From: Candidatus Dormiibacterota bacterium
GTDB lineage: Bacteria > Chloroflexota > Dormibacteria > Dormibacterales > Dormibacteraceae
Direction: 5' to 3'
Length of the DNA: 16,343 bases
NCBI GenBank assembly: GCA_003151665.1
Contig: PLYD01000240.1
Location: 1,034 to 17,376 of the forward strand
The number at the start of each line of letters is the position of its first letter. The stretch's first letter is position 1. Positions 1 through 6,579 of this stretch are shown here, one piece after another. Position numbers and translations under genes: made by a program. The notes under the pieces were generated by a model, which did not search any database, was not told the DNA's origin, and saw nothing but the letters and a program-made list of their open reading frames with translations.

Positions 1-418
1 CCGCCAGGGCTTTGAGGCCGGTCAAAAGAGCTTCAAGTTCGGAATCGCTCAACTGGTCGATCCAGCCCTCGAGGCGGGCGAGGCTGCCGTGTCTAAGACG
101 GGTTGCCAGGCTTGCCCCCAAAGCGGTCAATGACACAACCACCCGACGGCCGTCGCCAGCATGCGACCCGCGAACCGCAAGCTGTGCTCGCACCAGCTTG
201 TCAACCAGCAGGCTGGCGGCCGGCGGCTTGATCCCGAGCTGATCGGCGAGCGCGCCTACGGTCGCGCCGGGCTGGCGATCAAGGGTGAAGAGGGCTTTCA
301 GCTGGGCCATGGTCAGGTCCAGTTCCAGCCACTCGGCAATCACATCGTCGAGCAGGGCACGGATCAGGGCCTGCTGCTGCTGGGCGATGCAGGCAACCCG
401 CGACTGCCGTTCGTCCAT
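1..418 (-). CDS. MarR-family transcriptional regulator, C-terminus cut by the window edge
   Basis: Reading the minus strand from the ATG at 418-416 gives 139 codons without a stop before the window ends. The product has the MarR layout. A helical N-terminal dimerisation part is followed by LTMAQLKALFTL (about residues 35-46). A winged helix-turn-helix follows at about 53-76 (TVGALADQLGIKPPAASLLVDKL), and the wing contains DGRRVVVSLT (about 89-98). MarR proteins are dimeric repressors or activators that often sense small phenolic ligands and control a divergent neighbour. The divergent gene starts about 11 bp away, so each promoter must lie within the other's 5' end, and cross-regulation is a reasonable inference. 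The start is supported by the purine-rich AAAAGAA just upstream. The ligand cannot be inferred. Confidence 0.85.
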   Translation of the reverse strand, partial: MDERQSRVACIAQQQQALIRALLDDVIAEWLELDLTMAQLKALFTLDRQPGATVGALADQLGIKPPAASLLVDKLVRAQLAVRGSHAGDGRRVVVSLTALGASLATRLRHGSLARLEGWIDQLSDSELEALLTGLKALA

Positions 419-429
419 TTCTTTTGGCG

Positions 430-1233
430 ATGCTAAACTACTTCCGCCACACAATGGAACGGGCGACCGAGACCCGGCTCCGACTGAGCGGGCGCGGCCG
501 ACAGCCGCGCGTCGCGGCGCTGCTCACCGGCGACCTGGCTGAACTTCCAGCCCTGCGCGCGGCGGTATCAGCTGCGGCGCTGCTTGAGGCTGAGATCTGC
601 ATTTCGTGGGTCGGGCCGGACAACCCCGGCCGGCACCTGACCAGGGAACTCGTTGGCGACGCGAGGGCCGAAGAGCTAGACATGAGCGTGCTGTCCGGGC
701 TCCTACTGGCTGGCCGTGTCCGGACGACGGTCGTCCCCGCGGGACTCTGGCGGCGGACGGCTCAAACCCTCTGGCCGATCCTGAGCCAGTCCTCGGTTCT
801 CGTATCCCGGGGTGGCAAGATCCTGCCGTCGACCGTCCTCGTGTGCGCGGACAATGAAGCCACTGAGACGGCTTTGATGGCGCGGGTAACGTCCGCGCTA
901 CCCGGCGGCACCGTGCGTCTATCAGTCGTCCGCGCCATTCCGCCGATTTCCTCCTGGGCTCTCGGGCTATTGGCGACGTATGGATTCGCCTGGGTTCAAT
1001 CCAACCAGGACCCGCCAGCCAAGAGTGAGGAGGATGCACGTGGCGTCAGGATGATCACCGTGCATGAGGCGGCGATGGACGCCATTCGGCATGCTTGGCA
1101 GGAACTCTTGCCCGAGCTTGTCGTACTGGGCTGGCACCATCACGGATTGCCTCTGCCTGCTTCCTGGCTCCATCCGACGGCGTGGCGCCTTTCAAACCAG
1201 CTGGCAGCCGACGTTCTGCTGGTTCCTGCGTGA
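430..1233 (+). CDS. Unknown protein, possibly a diverged universal-stress-protein fold
   Basis: This is an open frame of 267 codons from the ATG at 430. A TTG at 424 and an ATG at 454 are alternative starts. Codon use fits the neighbours. The product alternates hydrophobic strands and helices. The C-terminal half contains VRLSVVRAIPP and ends with WRLSNQLAADVLLVPA, which resembles the last helix and strand of UspA domains. I see no ATP-binding G-x2-G-x9-G-S/T signature, so the assignment is only a fold-level guess. The divergent MarR-type gene 11 bp away suggests paired regulation. The C-terminal stop TGA overlaps a GTG at 1230 that opens a short frame. No transmembrane segment or signal peptide is evident. 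Confidence 0.6.
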   Translation: MLNYFRHTMERATETRLRLSGRGRQPRVAALLTGDLAELPALRAAVSAAALLEAEICISWVGPDNPGRHLTRELVGDARAEELDMSVLSGLLLAGRVRTTVVPAGLWRRTAQTLWPILSQSSVLVSRGGKILPSTVLVCADNEATETALMARVTSALPGGTVRLSVVRAIPPISSWALGLLATYGFAWVQSNQDPPAKSEEDARGVRMITVHEAAMDAIRHAWQELLPELVVLGWHHHGLPLPASWLHPTAWRLSNQLAADVLLVPA

Positions 1234-1334
1234 CGCAGGTCTCCTCTGCCGAGCCTGCGGCGCGCCAGCGCATGAGGCTGCTGGACGAGTATTTGAATCT
1301 TGTCGAGTCCGCGATTGAGGCCGGCCGCGGGTGA
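1230..1334 (+). CDS. Possible short coupled ORF or frameshifted gene remnant
   Basis: A GTG overlaps the stop of the preceding gene (GTGA) and opens 34 codons ending in MRLLDEYLNLVESAIEAGRG. The neighbouring frame from about 1336 to 1488 reads ELGDLLERARTPPPSRLAGR and then LIERALDDLSLIQKRV, also helical and plausible. The two may be halves of one small helical protein split by a frameshift. No family is recognised. The evidence is only the overlap geometry and the amino-acid character. Confidence 0.25.
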   Translation: MTQVSSAEPAARQRMRLLDEYLNLVESAIEAGRG

Positions 1335-1488
1335 ACGGGGAGCTCGCCGAGAGCTGGGGGACCTACTCGAGCGGGCGCGGACGCCGCCGCCCTCGCGCCT
1401 GGCGGGCCGGCTTATCGAGCGCGCACTCGATGACCTCTCCCTAATCCAGAAGCGCGTCATGAGTGAGCCGGCTGACCGCGCATACTGA

Positions 1489-1853
1489 CATGCAACCCGC
1501 CTCTCTGACGGAGACGAGGATGGTGCAGAAGTGGACCTTGAGGCCCCGGGTTCAAATTCGAGTTCGCCGTGGCTGTATATCCAGTCGGAGGCACTTCATG
1601 ACATCGCCTTCCACCTCCGGGGGCGCCCGCACCGCCGTGCCCTACGAGGAGCCACCTGGCCCACTTGGCGGCTCGCGTGCGCAGAGCTGACCGCGATGCC
1701 TGGAATCGCGTTTCGCCAGCGGGGTGACCGACCACTTCGTTAACGTGTGCCGCTGACCCGCGATAGGGACGCACGACCTCCGGGTCGCGCTGGGCTGCGA
1801 GCGGGACCGAGCCGACGATTGCGGTTGCCTCGCGAAAGCCCGATCCCCAGCAG
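1489..1853. other. About 365 bp without a convincing gene
   Basis: Short frames exist on both strands but none has a credible start, ribosome binding site or protein-like composition. A GGTTCAAATTC string at about 1550 resembles a tRNA T-loop, but the flanking stem does not pair. I see nothing definite here. Confidence 0.4.
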
Positions 1854-1872
1854 GGTACTTGTTTTCAGTACC
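1854..1872. promoter_or_regulatory. Inverted repeat GGTACT-N7-AGTACC, operator-like
   Basis: Perfect 6-bp arms are separated by 7 bp (19 bp in total). The repeat lies just before a short open frame ending at 2089. The symmetry is typical of a dimeric regulator site, but no regulator can be assigned. Confidence 0.3.
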
Positions 1873-1914
1873 TGAACTACTCCCGAGGGTTACGTTGAAC
1901 ACGATCGCTGACCA

Positions 1915-2089
1915 AAGGTGGGTTGGAGCGATGCGACATCGACCTTCGTCGGCCGATGCTGTCGATAATGGACGCATATCGCTAGCGCTGGTGTTATCTG
2001 ACGTAATGAACTGGCTGCAGACTCCAGAAGGGCGAGCCATCATCGCCGAGACGGCCCACGGTAAGCCGAAGCCAAAGAAGGCTAAGTAG
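1915..2089 (+). CDS. Small basic-tailed hypothetical protein
   Basis: The open frame can start at a TTG at 1859 or further in around 1930. The convincing part is the C-terminal half: ISLALVLSDVMNWLQTPEGR followed by AIIAETAHGKPKPKKAK. It has a helical, protein-like pattern and a lysine/proline-rich tail. The N-terminal part looks like random translation. This is either a small real gene or the tail of a decayed longer one. No family is recognised. It lies next to the truncated hydrolase at 2108, in a stretch full of broken genes. Confidence 0.3.
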
Positions 2090-2107
2090 CGGACACTTTC
2101 GCCCGAG

Positions 2108-2272
2108 GTGGTTTCGCGCTCAACTTTCGATTCAGAAGGCACGACGATTTCCTACCTCGATTTCGGTGAGGTGGGCCAACTAATCGTCCTATTGCATGGA
2201 CTCGCCGGCCGCGGTTCGGAGTGGACGGATACTGCAATTGCGCTTACCGGGCGCGTGTTGACGATTGGTTGA
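2108..2272 (+). pseudogene. Truncated alpha/beta-hydrolase, N-terminal fragment only
   Basis: A GTG at 2108 opens 54 codons. They include TTISYLDFGEVGQLIVLLHG and then LAGRGSEWTDTAIALTGR. This is the first strand pair and the HG oxyanion-hole region of alpha/beta-hydrolases. Complete proteins of the family run to 250-300 residues and contain a GxSxG nucleophile elbow. Here the frame ends right after ALTGR, so the catalytic serine, aspartate and histidine are all missing. The break coincides with the start of a repeat (2271) that occurs again downstream, suggesting that a rearrangement cut the gene. Confidence 0.6.
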
Positions 2273-2418
2273 CGCGATGAACACGGGGCAGGCGGCGGTG
2301 ACCTGGCTCAGCACCCGGGTCGAGATCGGAACGATCACGGCGCCGATGTGTTCGCGGCTGGGCTTCCGGTCATAGTCAGGAGGAGGTTGGAGTGCTTCCG
2401 ATGGACTTTTCGAACCTC
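2271..2418. repeat. Dispersed repeat, copy A (left of tspO)
   Basis: The segment from ACGGGGCAGGC at 2283 matches 3270 onward closely for about 45 bp. It then matches loosely, and matches again at TGGACTTTTCGAACC (2402-2416 versus 3392-3406). The spacing between the two matched parts is nearly the same in both copies (119 and 122 bp), so this is one diverged repeat of about 135 bp. The leading GACGCGATGAA (2271) recurs at 16318. Confidence 0.6.
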
Positions 2419-2545
2419 ACACCTCCCAACTGGCCGCGCTGATGAAGATCGGGAAACCCGGCTTGCTCGCGGCCACCCCGCAAGGTACCGTCTGAAGCTC
2501 GAGCCTGTTCGGCAACAGCCGTTGCGCGTCCTGCACAATCCGCTC

Positions 2546-3022
2546 GTGGGCTCCAAGAGGAGGGACGTTCTCGGCGTTCTGGCCGTGGTCGGTCTGACCA
2601 CGGCGGTGGCGGTGGTCGGCGGTGCCGCTGGCGACTTCCGATCAAGGTGGTACGCCGAGCTTCGGAAGCCCACCTGGCAGCCGTCGGGAGCCACGATCGG
2701 GGCGGTCTGGTCGGTACTCTACGTGAGCATCGCGACCGCCGGTTCCATGCTCTGGCTGCGACGTCGGCGGGCGGGTCCCGAGCTTGCGACGCTCTTCGTC
2801 ACCCAGTCACTGCTGAACGCGGCCTGGACGCTGCTTTTCACGCGCGCCAAACGGCCGGACCTAGCCGCCGCCGACTGCGTCGCGCTCACTGCGGTCAACG
2901 TCGGCCTGGTCGCTTCCGCTTGGCGAGTACGACGACTGGCCGCTCTCCTGCTCGTTCCGTACCTGCTCTGGACGGCCTTCGCGACCTTCCTCAGCTGGAC
3001 GATCTACCGCCTGAACCGTTGA
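2546..3022 (+). CDS. tspO: TspO/MBR-family membrane protein
   Basis: From the GTG at 2546 the product is 158 residues, the usual TspO length. A longer upstream frame to 2348 exists but runs through repeat sequence and reads as non-protein. Diagnostic features are the RSRWYAELRKPTWQPSG segment (W-x2-L-x-KP-x-W-x-P), then AVWSVLYVSIATAG, and the late LLVPYLLWTAFATFLSWTIY. Together these give five predicted membrane helices. TspO proteins bind tetrapyrroles such as protoporphyrin IX and are linked to stress and porphyrin handling. The start is uncertain because no clear ribosome binding site precedes it; a second GTG lies at 2585. The gene is bracketed by two copies of a direct repeat. A HemG-like flavodoxin lies downstream. 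Confidence 0.85.
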   Translation: MGSKRRDVLGVLAVVGLTTAVAVVGGAAGDFRSRWYAELRKPTWQPSGATIGAVWSVLYVSIATAGSMLWLRRRRAGPELATLFVTQSLLNAAWTLLFTRAKRPDLAAADCVALTAVNVGLVASAWRVRRLAALLLVPYLLWTAFATFLSWTIYRLNR

Positions 3023-3038
3023 TCGGGAGCCGGTTCAG
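3011..3038 (+). terminator. Hairpin at the end of tspO, terminator-like
   Basis: CTGAACCG (3011-3018) and CGGTTCAG (3031-3038) form a perfect 8-bp stem with a 12-base loop spanning the tspO stop codon. There is no strong T run after it, so intrinsic termination is only possible. Confidence 0.35.
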
Positions 3039-3210
3039 TTCGGATCGCGGTGCCCCCGTAGTTCCTTAAGGATTCCTCCTGCAGACGTCAAGCCCCCGTG
3101 CGCGAGCGCCAGGACAGCGTAGATCTCACGAGCGACGTAGCGCCTCAAGCAGCGAATGACCTCGGGCGTGGACTTACCCTCAGCCAGGCGCCGCGCCATG
3201 TAGGGCAGGC
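3038..3210 (-). pseudogene. IS110-family transposase, C-terminal fragment
   Basis: On the minus strand the residues MARRLAEGKSTPEVIRCLRR and then YVAREIYAVL match the C-terminal end of many actinobacterial IS110/IS116/IS902 transposases (RRxAEGKxxxExIRCLKRYxAREx). Only about 55 residues remain, against roughly 400 in an intact protein. The catalytic DEDD RuvC-like domain and the serine-containing Tnp_20 core are absent. The open frame continues upstream to 3676, but that extension overlaps the repeat and the next gene and does not look like transposase. This remnant points to past IS activity as a source of the local scarring. Confidence 0.55.
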
Positions 3211-3269
3211 CGCAGTGGCCTGGCTCAGCAGCTGGGACGATTGGGGGCGTCCGTACACCGTAAGAAAAT

Positions 3270-3408
3270 ACGGGGCAGGCAACGGTGACCTGGCTCAGCA
3301 CCCAGGTCGGGATGGGATTCAACAGTGCGGCGATTCGTGCGCGGATTGCTTCTGGCAACGGGAGTGGGGGAGAAGGCATGGGTGCCGCTCTTGGACTTTT
3401 CGAACCCA
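3270..3408. repeat. Dispersed repeat, copy B (right of tspO)
   Basis: This is a direct, diverged copy of the block at 2283-2418, with the best match over the first 45 bp and at TGGACTTTTCGAACC (3392-3406). A weaker echo of the GCAGGC-x-GC-GTG-CCTGGCTCAGC part also lies at about 3209-3230. On the minus strand both copies can be read as VLSQVTxACPVF, so the repeat may derive from a coding sequence I do not recognise. Confidence 0.6.
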
Positions 3409-3575
3409 ACAGGTCTGCCACGAGCGGGCAATCGGTCCGAGAGACCGAAGGGCCGCGGCAAGGCGGCCCCTTCCACTTTCTGACCACCGACCGGCATCCT
3501 GACGGCAGGGCATTCGGCCCTCCCCAAGCGCAACCCGCCTGCGCAACAGTTGAGGTGAGAAATTCACCAACCAGC

Positions 3576-4499
3576 ATGGAGGCTGAAGCAAAGACAATGG
3601 CGACCGCAAGCACACTCCGATTCCCGACCTCGGTTCGCTCAGATCGAGAAGTAACCCACACGCATCCCATCAGCAAAGCCGGTTACTTGCTGTCCAGTTC
3701 TCTGGCAGTCGTTGCGGCCCTCGCAGCCGCCGGCACCGCCCTGGTTCCGGGGGTCCTGCGCGGCACGGCCGTCATGAACGGTTCCGCTCGAGGCACCGCG
3801 CTCGTTGTCCTGCTCATCGCGGTACCCGCCCTGTCGGTTGCAATGTGGTTCGCGGCTCGTGGGTCGGCTCGCGCCCAGATCGTGTGGCTCGGCGCCGTGG
3901 GATACATCATCTACAACTCGGTTCTGTTCCTCTTCGCGACTCCCTTCAACAACCTCTTCCTTGTTTACGTGGCGATGATGTCCCTGGCGATCTGGTCAGC
4001 CGCGATTGTGATCAGGGGCATTGGAGTCGAGTCGTTTCGCGAGCGTTTCTCGCCCAAGCTGCCCGTGCGGACGATTGCCGTCTACTTACTCATCATCGTC
4101 GCCCTCAACTTCCTCGCGTGGATGCGCGCTGTGGTGCCGGGCGTCCTGAGCACCTCTTCACCATCGTTCCTAGACGGAACCGGCATGACGACAAGCGCTG
4201 TGTACGTGCAGGACCTGGCCTTCTGGCTGCCGCTCATAACGGTGGCCGCGGTATGGCTGTGGCGCCGGCAAGCGTGGGGCTACGTCATCGCCGGTGCGAT
4301 GCTCGTCACGTACGAGATCGAGGCCATCGGCGTCGCGGTCGACCAGTGGATGGGGCACGCAGCTGACCCGGCTTCGACTGTGGCATCTGCAGCTGCGGTG
4401 CCGATGTTCGCCGTCATCTTCGTCATCGGTCTGGTCCCCCTTGGGTTCTACCTCCGCAACCTGGATCGCGGCCCGGCCCACATCGGGAGTGAAGGGTGA
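3576..4499 (+). CDS. Multi-pass integral membrane protein of unknown function
   Basis: From the ATG at 3576 the product has 307 residues. An ATG at 3597 with GAGG upstream is an equally good start. The open frame extends back to 3285, but that part is repeat DNA. About eight hydrophobic segments are visible, such as LLSSSLAVVAALAAAGTALV, AVYLLIIVALNFLAWMRAVV and VPMFAVIFVIGLVPLGFYL. A long periplasmic or cytoplasmic loop includes SFLDGTGMTTSAVYVQDLAF. No transporter signature or catalytic motif is seen. Its TGA overlaps the next ATG by one base (TGATG at 4497-4501), so it is translationally coupled to the flavodoxin gene and the two probably act together. Confidence 0.75.
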   Translation: MEAEAKTMATASTLRFPTSVRSDREVTHTHPISKAGYLLSSSLAVVAALAAAGTALVPGVLRGTAVMNGSARGTALVVLLIAVPALSVAMWFAARGSARAQIVWLGAVGYIIYNSVLFLFATPFNNLFLVYVAMMSLAIWSAAIVIRGIGVESFRERFSPKLPVRTIAVYLLIIVALNFLAWMRAVVPGVLSTSSPSFLDGTGMTTSAVYVQDLAFWLPLITVAAVWLWRRQAWGYVIAGAMLVTYEIEAIGVAVDQWMGHAADPASTVASAAAVPMFAVIFVIGLVPLGFYLRNLDRGPAHIGSEG

Positions 4500-5002
4500 T
4501 GGCGGTGCTGGTCGCCTGCGCGAGTAAACATGGATCGACAACCGAGGTGGCGCGAAGGATCGCGGCAGCGCTGATCGAGAACGGAGTCGATGCCAAAGTT
4601 ATGCGAGTCGACGATGTCGTTGATATCGCGGGTTACGACGCTGTAGTGATCGGCAGCTCCGTCTATTTCGGACACTGGATGAGAGAGGCTATTGCTTTGG
4701 TCGAGCGCAACCGAGCACGACTGGCTGGGCGCCCGATCTGGCTCTTCAGCGTCGGTCCGCTCGGCGACCAGGCGCGAACCGATCCGGCGGAGATCGAAGG
4801 CCTTGCCGCGTCCGTTGGCGCGGTTGAACACCACCTGTTCTCAGGCGCGCTGGACCTTCACAGGCTTTCATTGCCGGAACGTGTGATCGTCAAGGGAGTC
4901 AAGGCTCCGACGGGCGACTTCCGCGACTGGAACGAGATCGACTCATGGGCGGCTGGCATCGCAAGCCGGTTGGAGGCGGCGTCACAAGTCGAGCTCAAGT
5001 GA
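4499..5002 (+). CDS. Flavodoxin-domain protein, HemG-like
   Basis: The product is 167 residues from the ATG at 4499, preceded by GGAGTGAAGGG. It begins MAVLVACASKHGSTTEVARR, the flavodoxin first strand and FMN phosphate-binding loop (residues about 8-15). YDAVVIGSSVYFGHWM follows, where the isoalloxazine ring normally stacks, and then IWLFSVGPLG. Small proteins of this type belong to the flavodoxin-like group that includes menaquinone-dependent protoporphyrinogen IX dehydrogenase (HemG), but many actinobacterial members have no tested substrate. Coupling to the membrane protein suggests delivery of electrons at the membrane. The nearby TspO, a porphyrin binder, is suggestive of tetrapyrrole chemistry, though this is inference. 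Confidence 0.8.
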   Translation: MAVLVACASKHGSTTEVARRIAAALIENGVDAKVMRVDDVVDIAGYDAVVIGSSVYFGHWMREAIALVERNRARLAGRPIWLFSVGPLGDQARTDPAEIEGLAASVGAVEHHLFSGALDLHRLSLPERVIVKGVKAPTGDFRDWNEIDSWAAGIASRLEAASQVELK

Positions 5003-5305
5003 AGATCGAGGGTTCCGCGGGCGATTCCTTTTGGCTCGCGCGATCTCGTAGGAAGGGCTCAGATCGCAGGCGTAGCTGCTAGCCAAGCACTTGGTGACCG
5101 GACTGGGGGCTAAGACCTTAGGAGCGAGTACGCTGGCCACCGGCTACCGTCTCATCGAGCGACTACACAAGCTCCATGTCGCGCTCATCCAGCCGACCTG
5201 CAGACGAAGACTTCAAACGCCTGGGCTTGCCTCCAAGGTGCCCGCGCCCAGCAGGACGATCGACCCTATCGAGAGACTGGCCCGAGCCGTACCTTGAAGG
5301 TCGAG
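5003..5305. other. Gene-free gap of about 300 bp
   Basis: Frames on the plus strand here (for example 5091-5297) are arginine/proline-rich and look like chance translation. A short symmetric CTAAG-AC-CTTAG lies at about 5110. No clear promoter or RNA is seen. Confidence 0.4.
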
Positions 5306-5539
5306 ATGATGTGGTACTGGGGCTCAGGTTACGGCTGGGGCATGGCGCTATTCGGGATCTTGAGCATGTTGCTCTTTTGGGGAGGCATCGCTGCCGTCAT
5401 CGTCTTAGTGGTGAGGTCCTTATCCGGATCGCGTCCGGCGCCCAACGATACGGCGATCGATGCATTGCGACGGCGACTTGCAACAGGTGAGATCACTCCC
5501 GAAGAGTTCGAGCATATCCGCAAGGTTCTCGTCGGTTAG
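5306..5539 (+). CDS. SHOCT-domain small membrane protein
   Basis: From the ATG at 5306, with GAAGG about 6 bases upstream, the product is 77 residues. Glycine/tryptophan-rich MMWYWGSGYGWGM leads into one transmembrane helix (ILSMLLFWGGIAAVIVLVV). The C-terminal SHOCT motif follows: ALRRRLATGEITPEEFEHIR and KVL. SHOCT (short C-terminal domain) is a common oligomerisation-type tail in bacterial membrane proteins, and its partners here are unknown. The gene is followed after 8 bp by the next gene, so the pair is probably co-transcribed. Confidence 0.8.
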   Translation: MMWYWGSGYGWGMALFGILSMLLFWGGIAAVIVLVVRSLSGSRPAPNDTAIDALRRRLATGEITPEEFEHIRKVLVG

Positions 5540-5547
5540 CGCTGGCG

Positions 5548-6210
5548 ATGCTGGAAGGCGATTTCGGAATCAACCTGTATTGGTTGCCGCTGGGTGCGGG
5601 TGGGAATTTCGTGCGGTTGAATGGACGGATCTATGAGTCAATCGCAGCACGGCTTCATCGGCGCCGCGTCTATGACCTCTATCACTCGGCTTTGCAGGTA
5701 TTCGTGCCTGAAGGTCGCTATGTCATCGAGCAGACGCCTGTACTTGATGGCGATGGAGCCAAACGCGGCGTAGTCGCCGAAGGTCCGGTGGGTGCCCGCT
5801 GGGCCGGTCGCTTCCGCATCTTCCGCTATGAGATACGCCGATGGTTCGGCGGCACGATACCGGATATCAACGAGGCCGTCGATAGTCCCCGACGGCTCAG
5901 CAACAATCTAGGCCAAGCTCGGCGCCTGCTGGACGTGGTAGCCGAAGTACCGCTCTTTATTTGGGGCCGGGACGAACTGAAGGCTGGAGAGATGTGGAAT
6001 TCGGACTCGATGATCGCGTGGATGCTGGAGCGCGTTGGACTCGATGCGGAGTCTATAAAGCCGCCCGCCGGCGGACGCGCGCCGGGATGGAGAGCTGGCA
6101 TCTTCGCCGCGCGTCAGGTCAGCAATGGCTGGTCGAGGCCGACCATACGGACGTCGGGTGCGGGCGGGGATCGCGGCAATCGCTGCACTGGGATTGATGG
6201 TGGCAGATAA
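5548..6210 (+). CDS. Conserved actinobacterial-type protein of unknown function
   Basis: The product is 220 residues from the ATG at 5548. It has patterns I recognise from an unnamed family: NLYWLPLGAGGNFVRLNGR near the start, LYHSALQVFVPEGRYVIEQTP, GVVAEGPVGARWAG, FRYEIRRWFGGTIPDINEAV, and LKAGEMWNSDSMIAWMLER followed by PPAGGRAPGWRAG. The conserved asparagine/cysteine-like constellation has been seen next to other enzymes, but I know of no tested function. The last 35 residues after GWRAG are low-complexity and unlike the family, so the natural stop may have been lost by mutation or a nearby frameshift. No signal peptide is seen. The SHOCT gene lies immediately upstream. Confidence 0.7.
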   Translation: MLEGDFGINLYWLPLGAGGNFVRLNGRIYESIAARLHRRRVYDLYHSALQVFVPEGRYVIEQTPVLDGDGAKRGVVAEGPVGARWAGRFRIFRYEIRRWFGGTIPDINEAVDSPRRLSNNLGQARRLLDVVAEVPLFIWGRDELKAGEMWNSDSMIAWMLERVGLDAESIKPPAGGRAPGWRAGIFAARQVSNGWSRPTIRTSGAGGDRGNRCTGIDGGR

Positions 6211-6253
6211 GGTCGCCACTCAGAGGAAGGTCGAGGCCAACGTCATTAGTTAG
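6125..6253 (+). CDS. Possible 42-residue small membrane protein
   Basis: An ATG at 6125 opens MAGRGRPYGRRVRAGIAAIA followed by ALGLMVADKVATQRKV, in a frame different from the overlapping upstream gene. A basic N-terminus plus one hydrophobic stretch looks like a single-pass small protein, and actinobacterial genomes often have such genes behind the unknown family upstream. The ribosome binding site is weak. The stop sits at the edge of the GTTAGCGCTAAC palindrome. Confidence 0.35.
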   Translation: MAGRGRPYGRRVRAGIAAIAALGLMVADKVATQRKVEANVIS

Positions 6254-6260
6254 CGCTAAC
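6249..6260. promoter_or_regulatory. Perfect 12-bp palindrome GTTAGCGCTAAC
   Basis: The palindrome lies 12 bp before the start codon of the CPBP remnant, where a repressor would block transcription or translation initiation. A half-site (GTTAGCGCT) is also seen at 5535. Confidence 0.35.
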
Positions 6261-6272
6261 TGGGGGACTCGA

Positions 6273-6579
6273 ATGACAAAATCCAAATCAGTTATCTCTT
6301 CGATACTTTGGGCGGTAATCGTCATTGCCTTTCCTGTTGCTTCAGGTGTTCGGCTGGATTGCTGCAGAAACTGCACTGATTACCAAGAACATCGTTCCGT
6401 TGATGATCTTCCACTGCCTCTTTGACTTCTTCACGTATCAAATGCTTGCGACAGGTAACACACTGATCGTGATCTACGCAGTGCGGGGAACATTGATGAC
6501 GATCGTAGCTGTGTATCTGCTCATCAGACTAAAGCAGCAGTCTGAAAACAAACAGGTCAGGTCTCCTCAGGCGGCATAG
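6273..6579 (+). pseudogene. CPBP-family intramembrane protease with internal deletion
   Basis: The ATG at 6273, with GGGGGA at the right distance upstream, starts MTKSKSVISSILWAVIVIAF, a CPBP-like N-terminal helix. After about 26 codons that frame leads into nonsense. The frame shifted by one then reads VFGWIAAETALITKNIVPLM and IFHCLFDFFTYQML with two further hydrophobic segments. This is the last conserved block of the CPBP (Abi) family, including its C-terminal histidine. The EExxxR motif and the middle helices are missing. CPBP proteins are usually 220-280 residues. The natural reading is one gene that lost its centre in a frame-disrupting deletion near 6340. Its lower GC than the flanks suggests a transferred gene. 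Confidence 0.55.

Noticed and set aside
1540..1570. tRNA-like T-loop GGTTCAAATTC
   Set aside because: The stem bases do not pair and no acceptor or anticodon arm is found around it.
2348..2545. 66-codon N-terminal extension of tspO
   Set aside because: It runs through repeat A, is arginine-rich, and would make TspO much longer than the family norm.
3285..3575. 97-codon N-terminal extension of the membrane protein
   Set aside because: It is repeat B and its flank. Protein-like sequence starts only at about 3576-3660.
3210..3676. Upstream part of the minus-strand frame containing the IS110 tail
   Set aside because: It overlaps the repeat and the 5' end of the membrane-protein gene and shows no RuvC-like catalytic residues. 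Only the last 55 codons resemble IS110.
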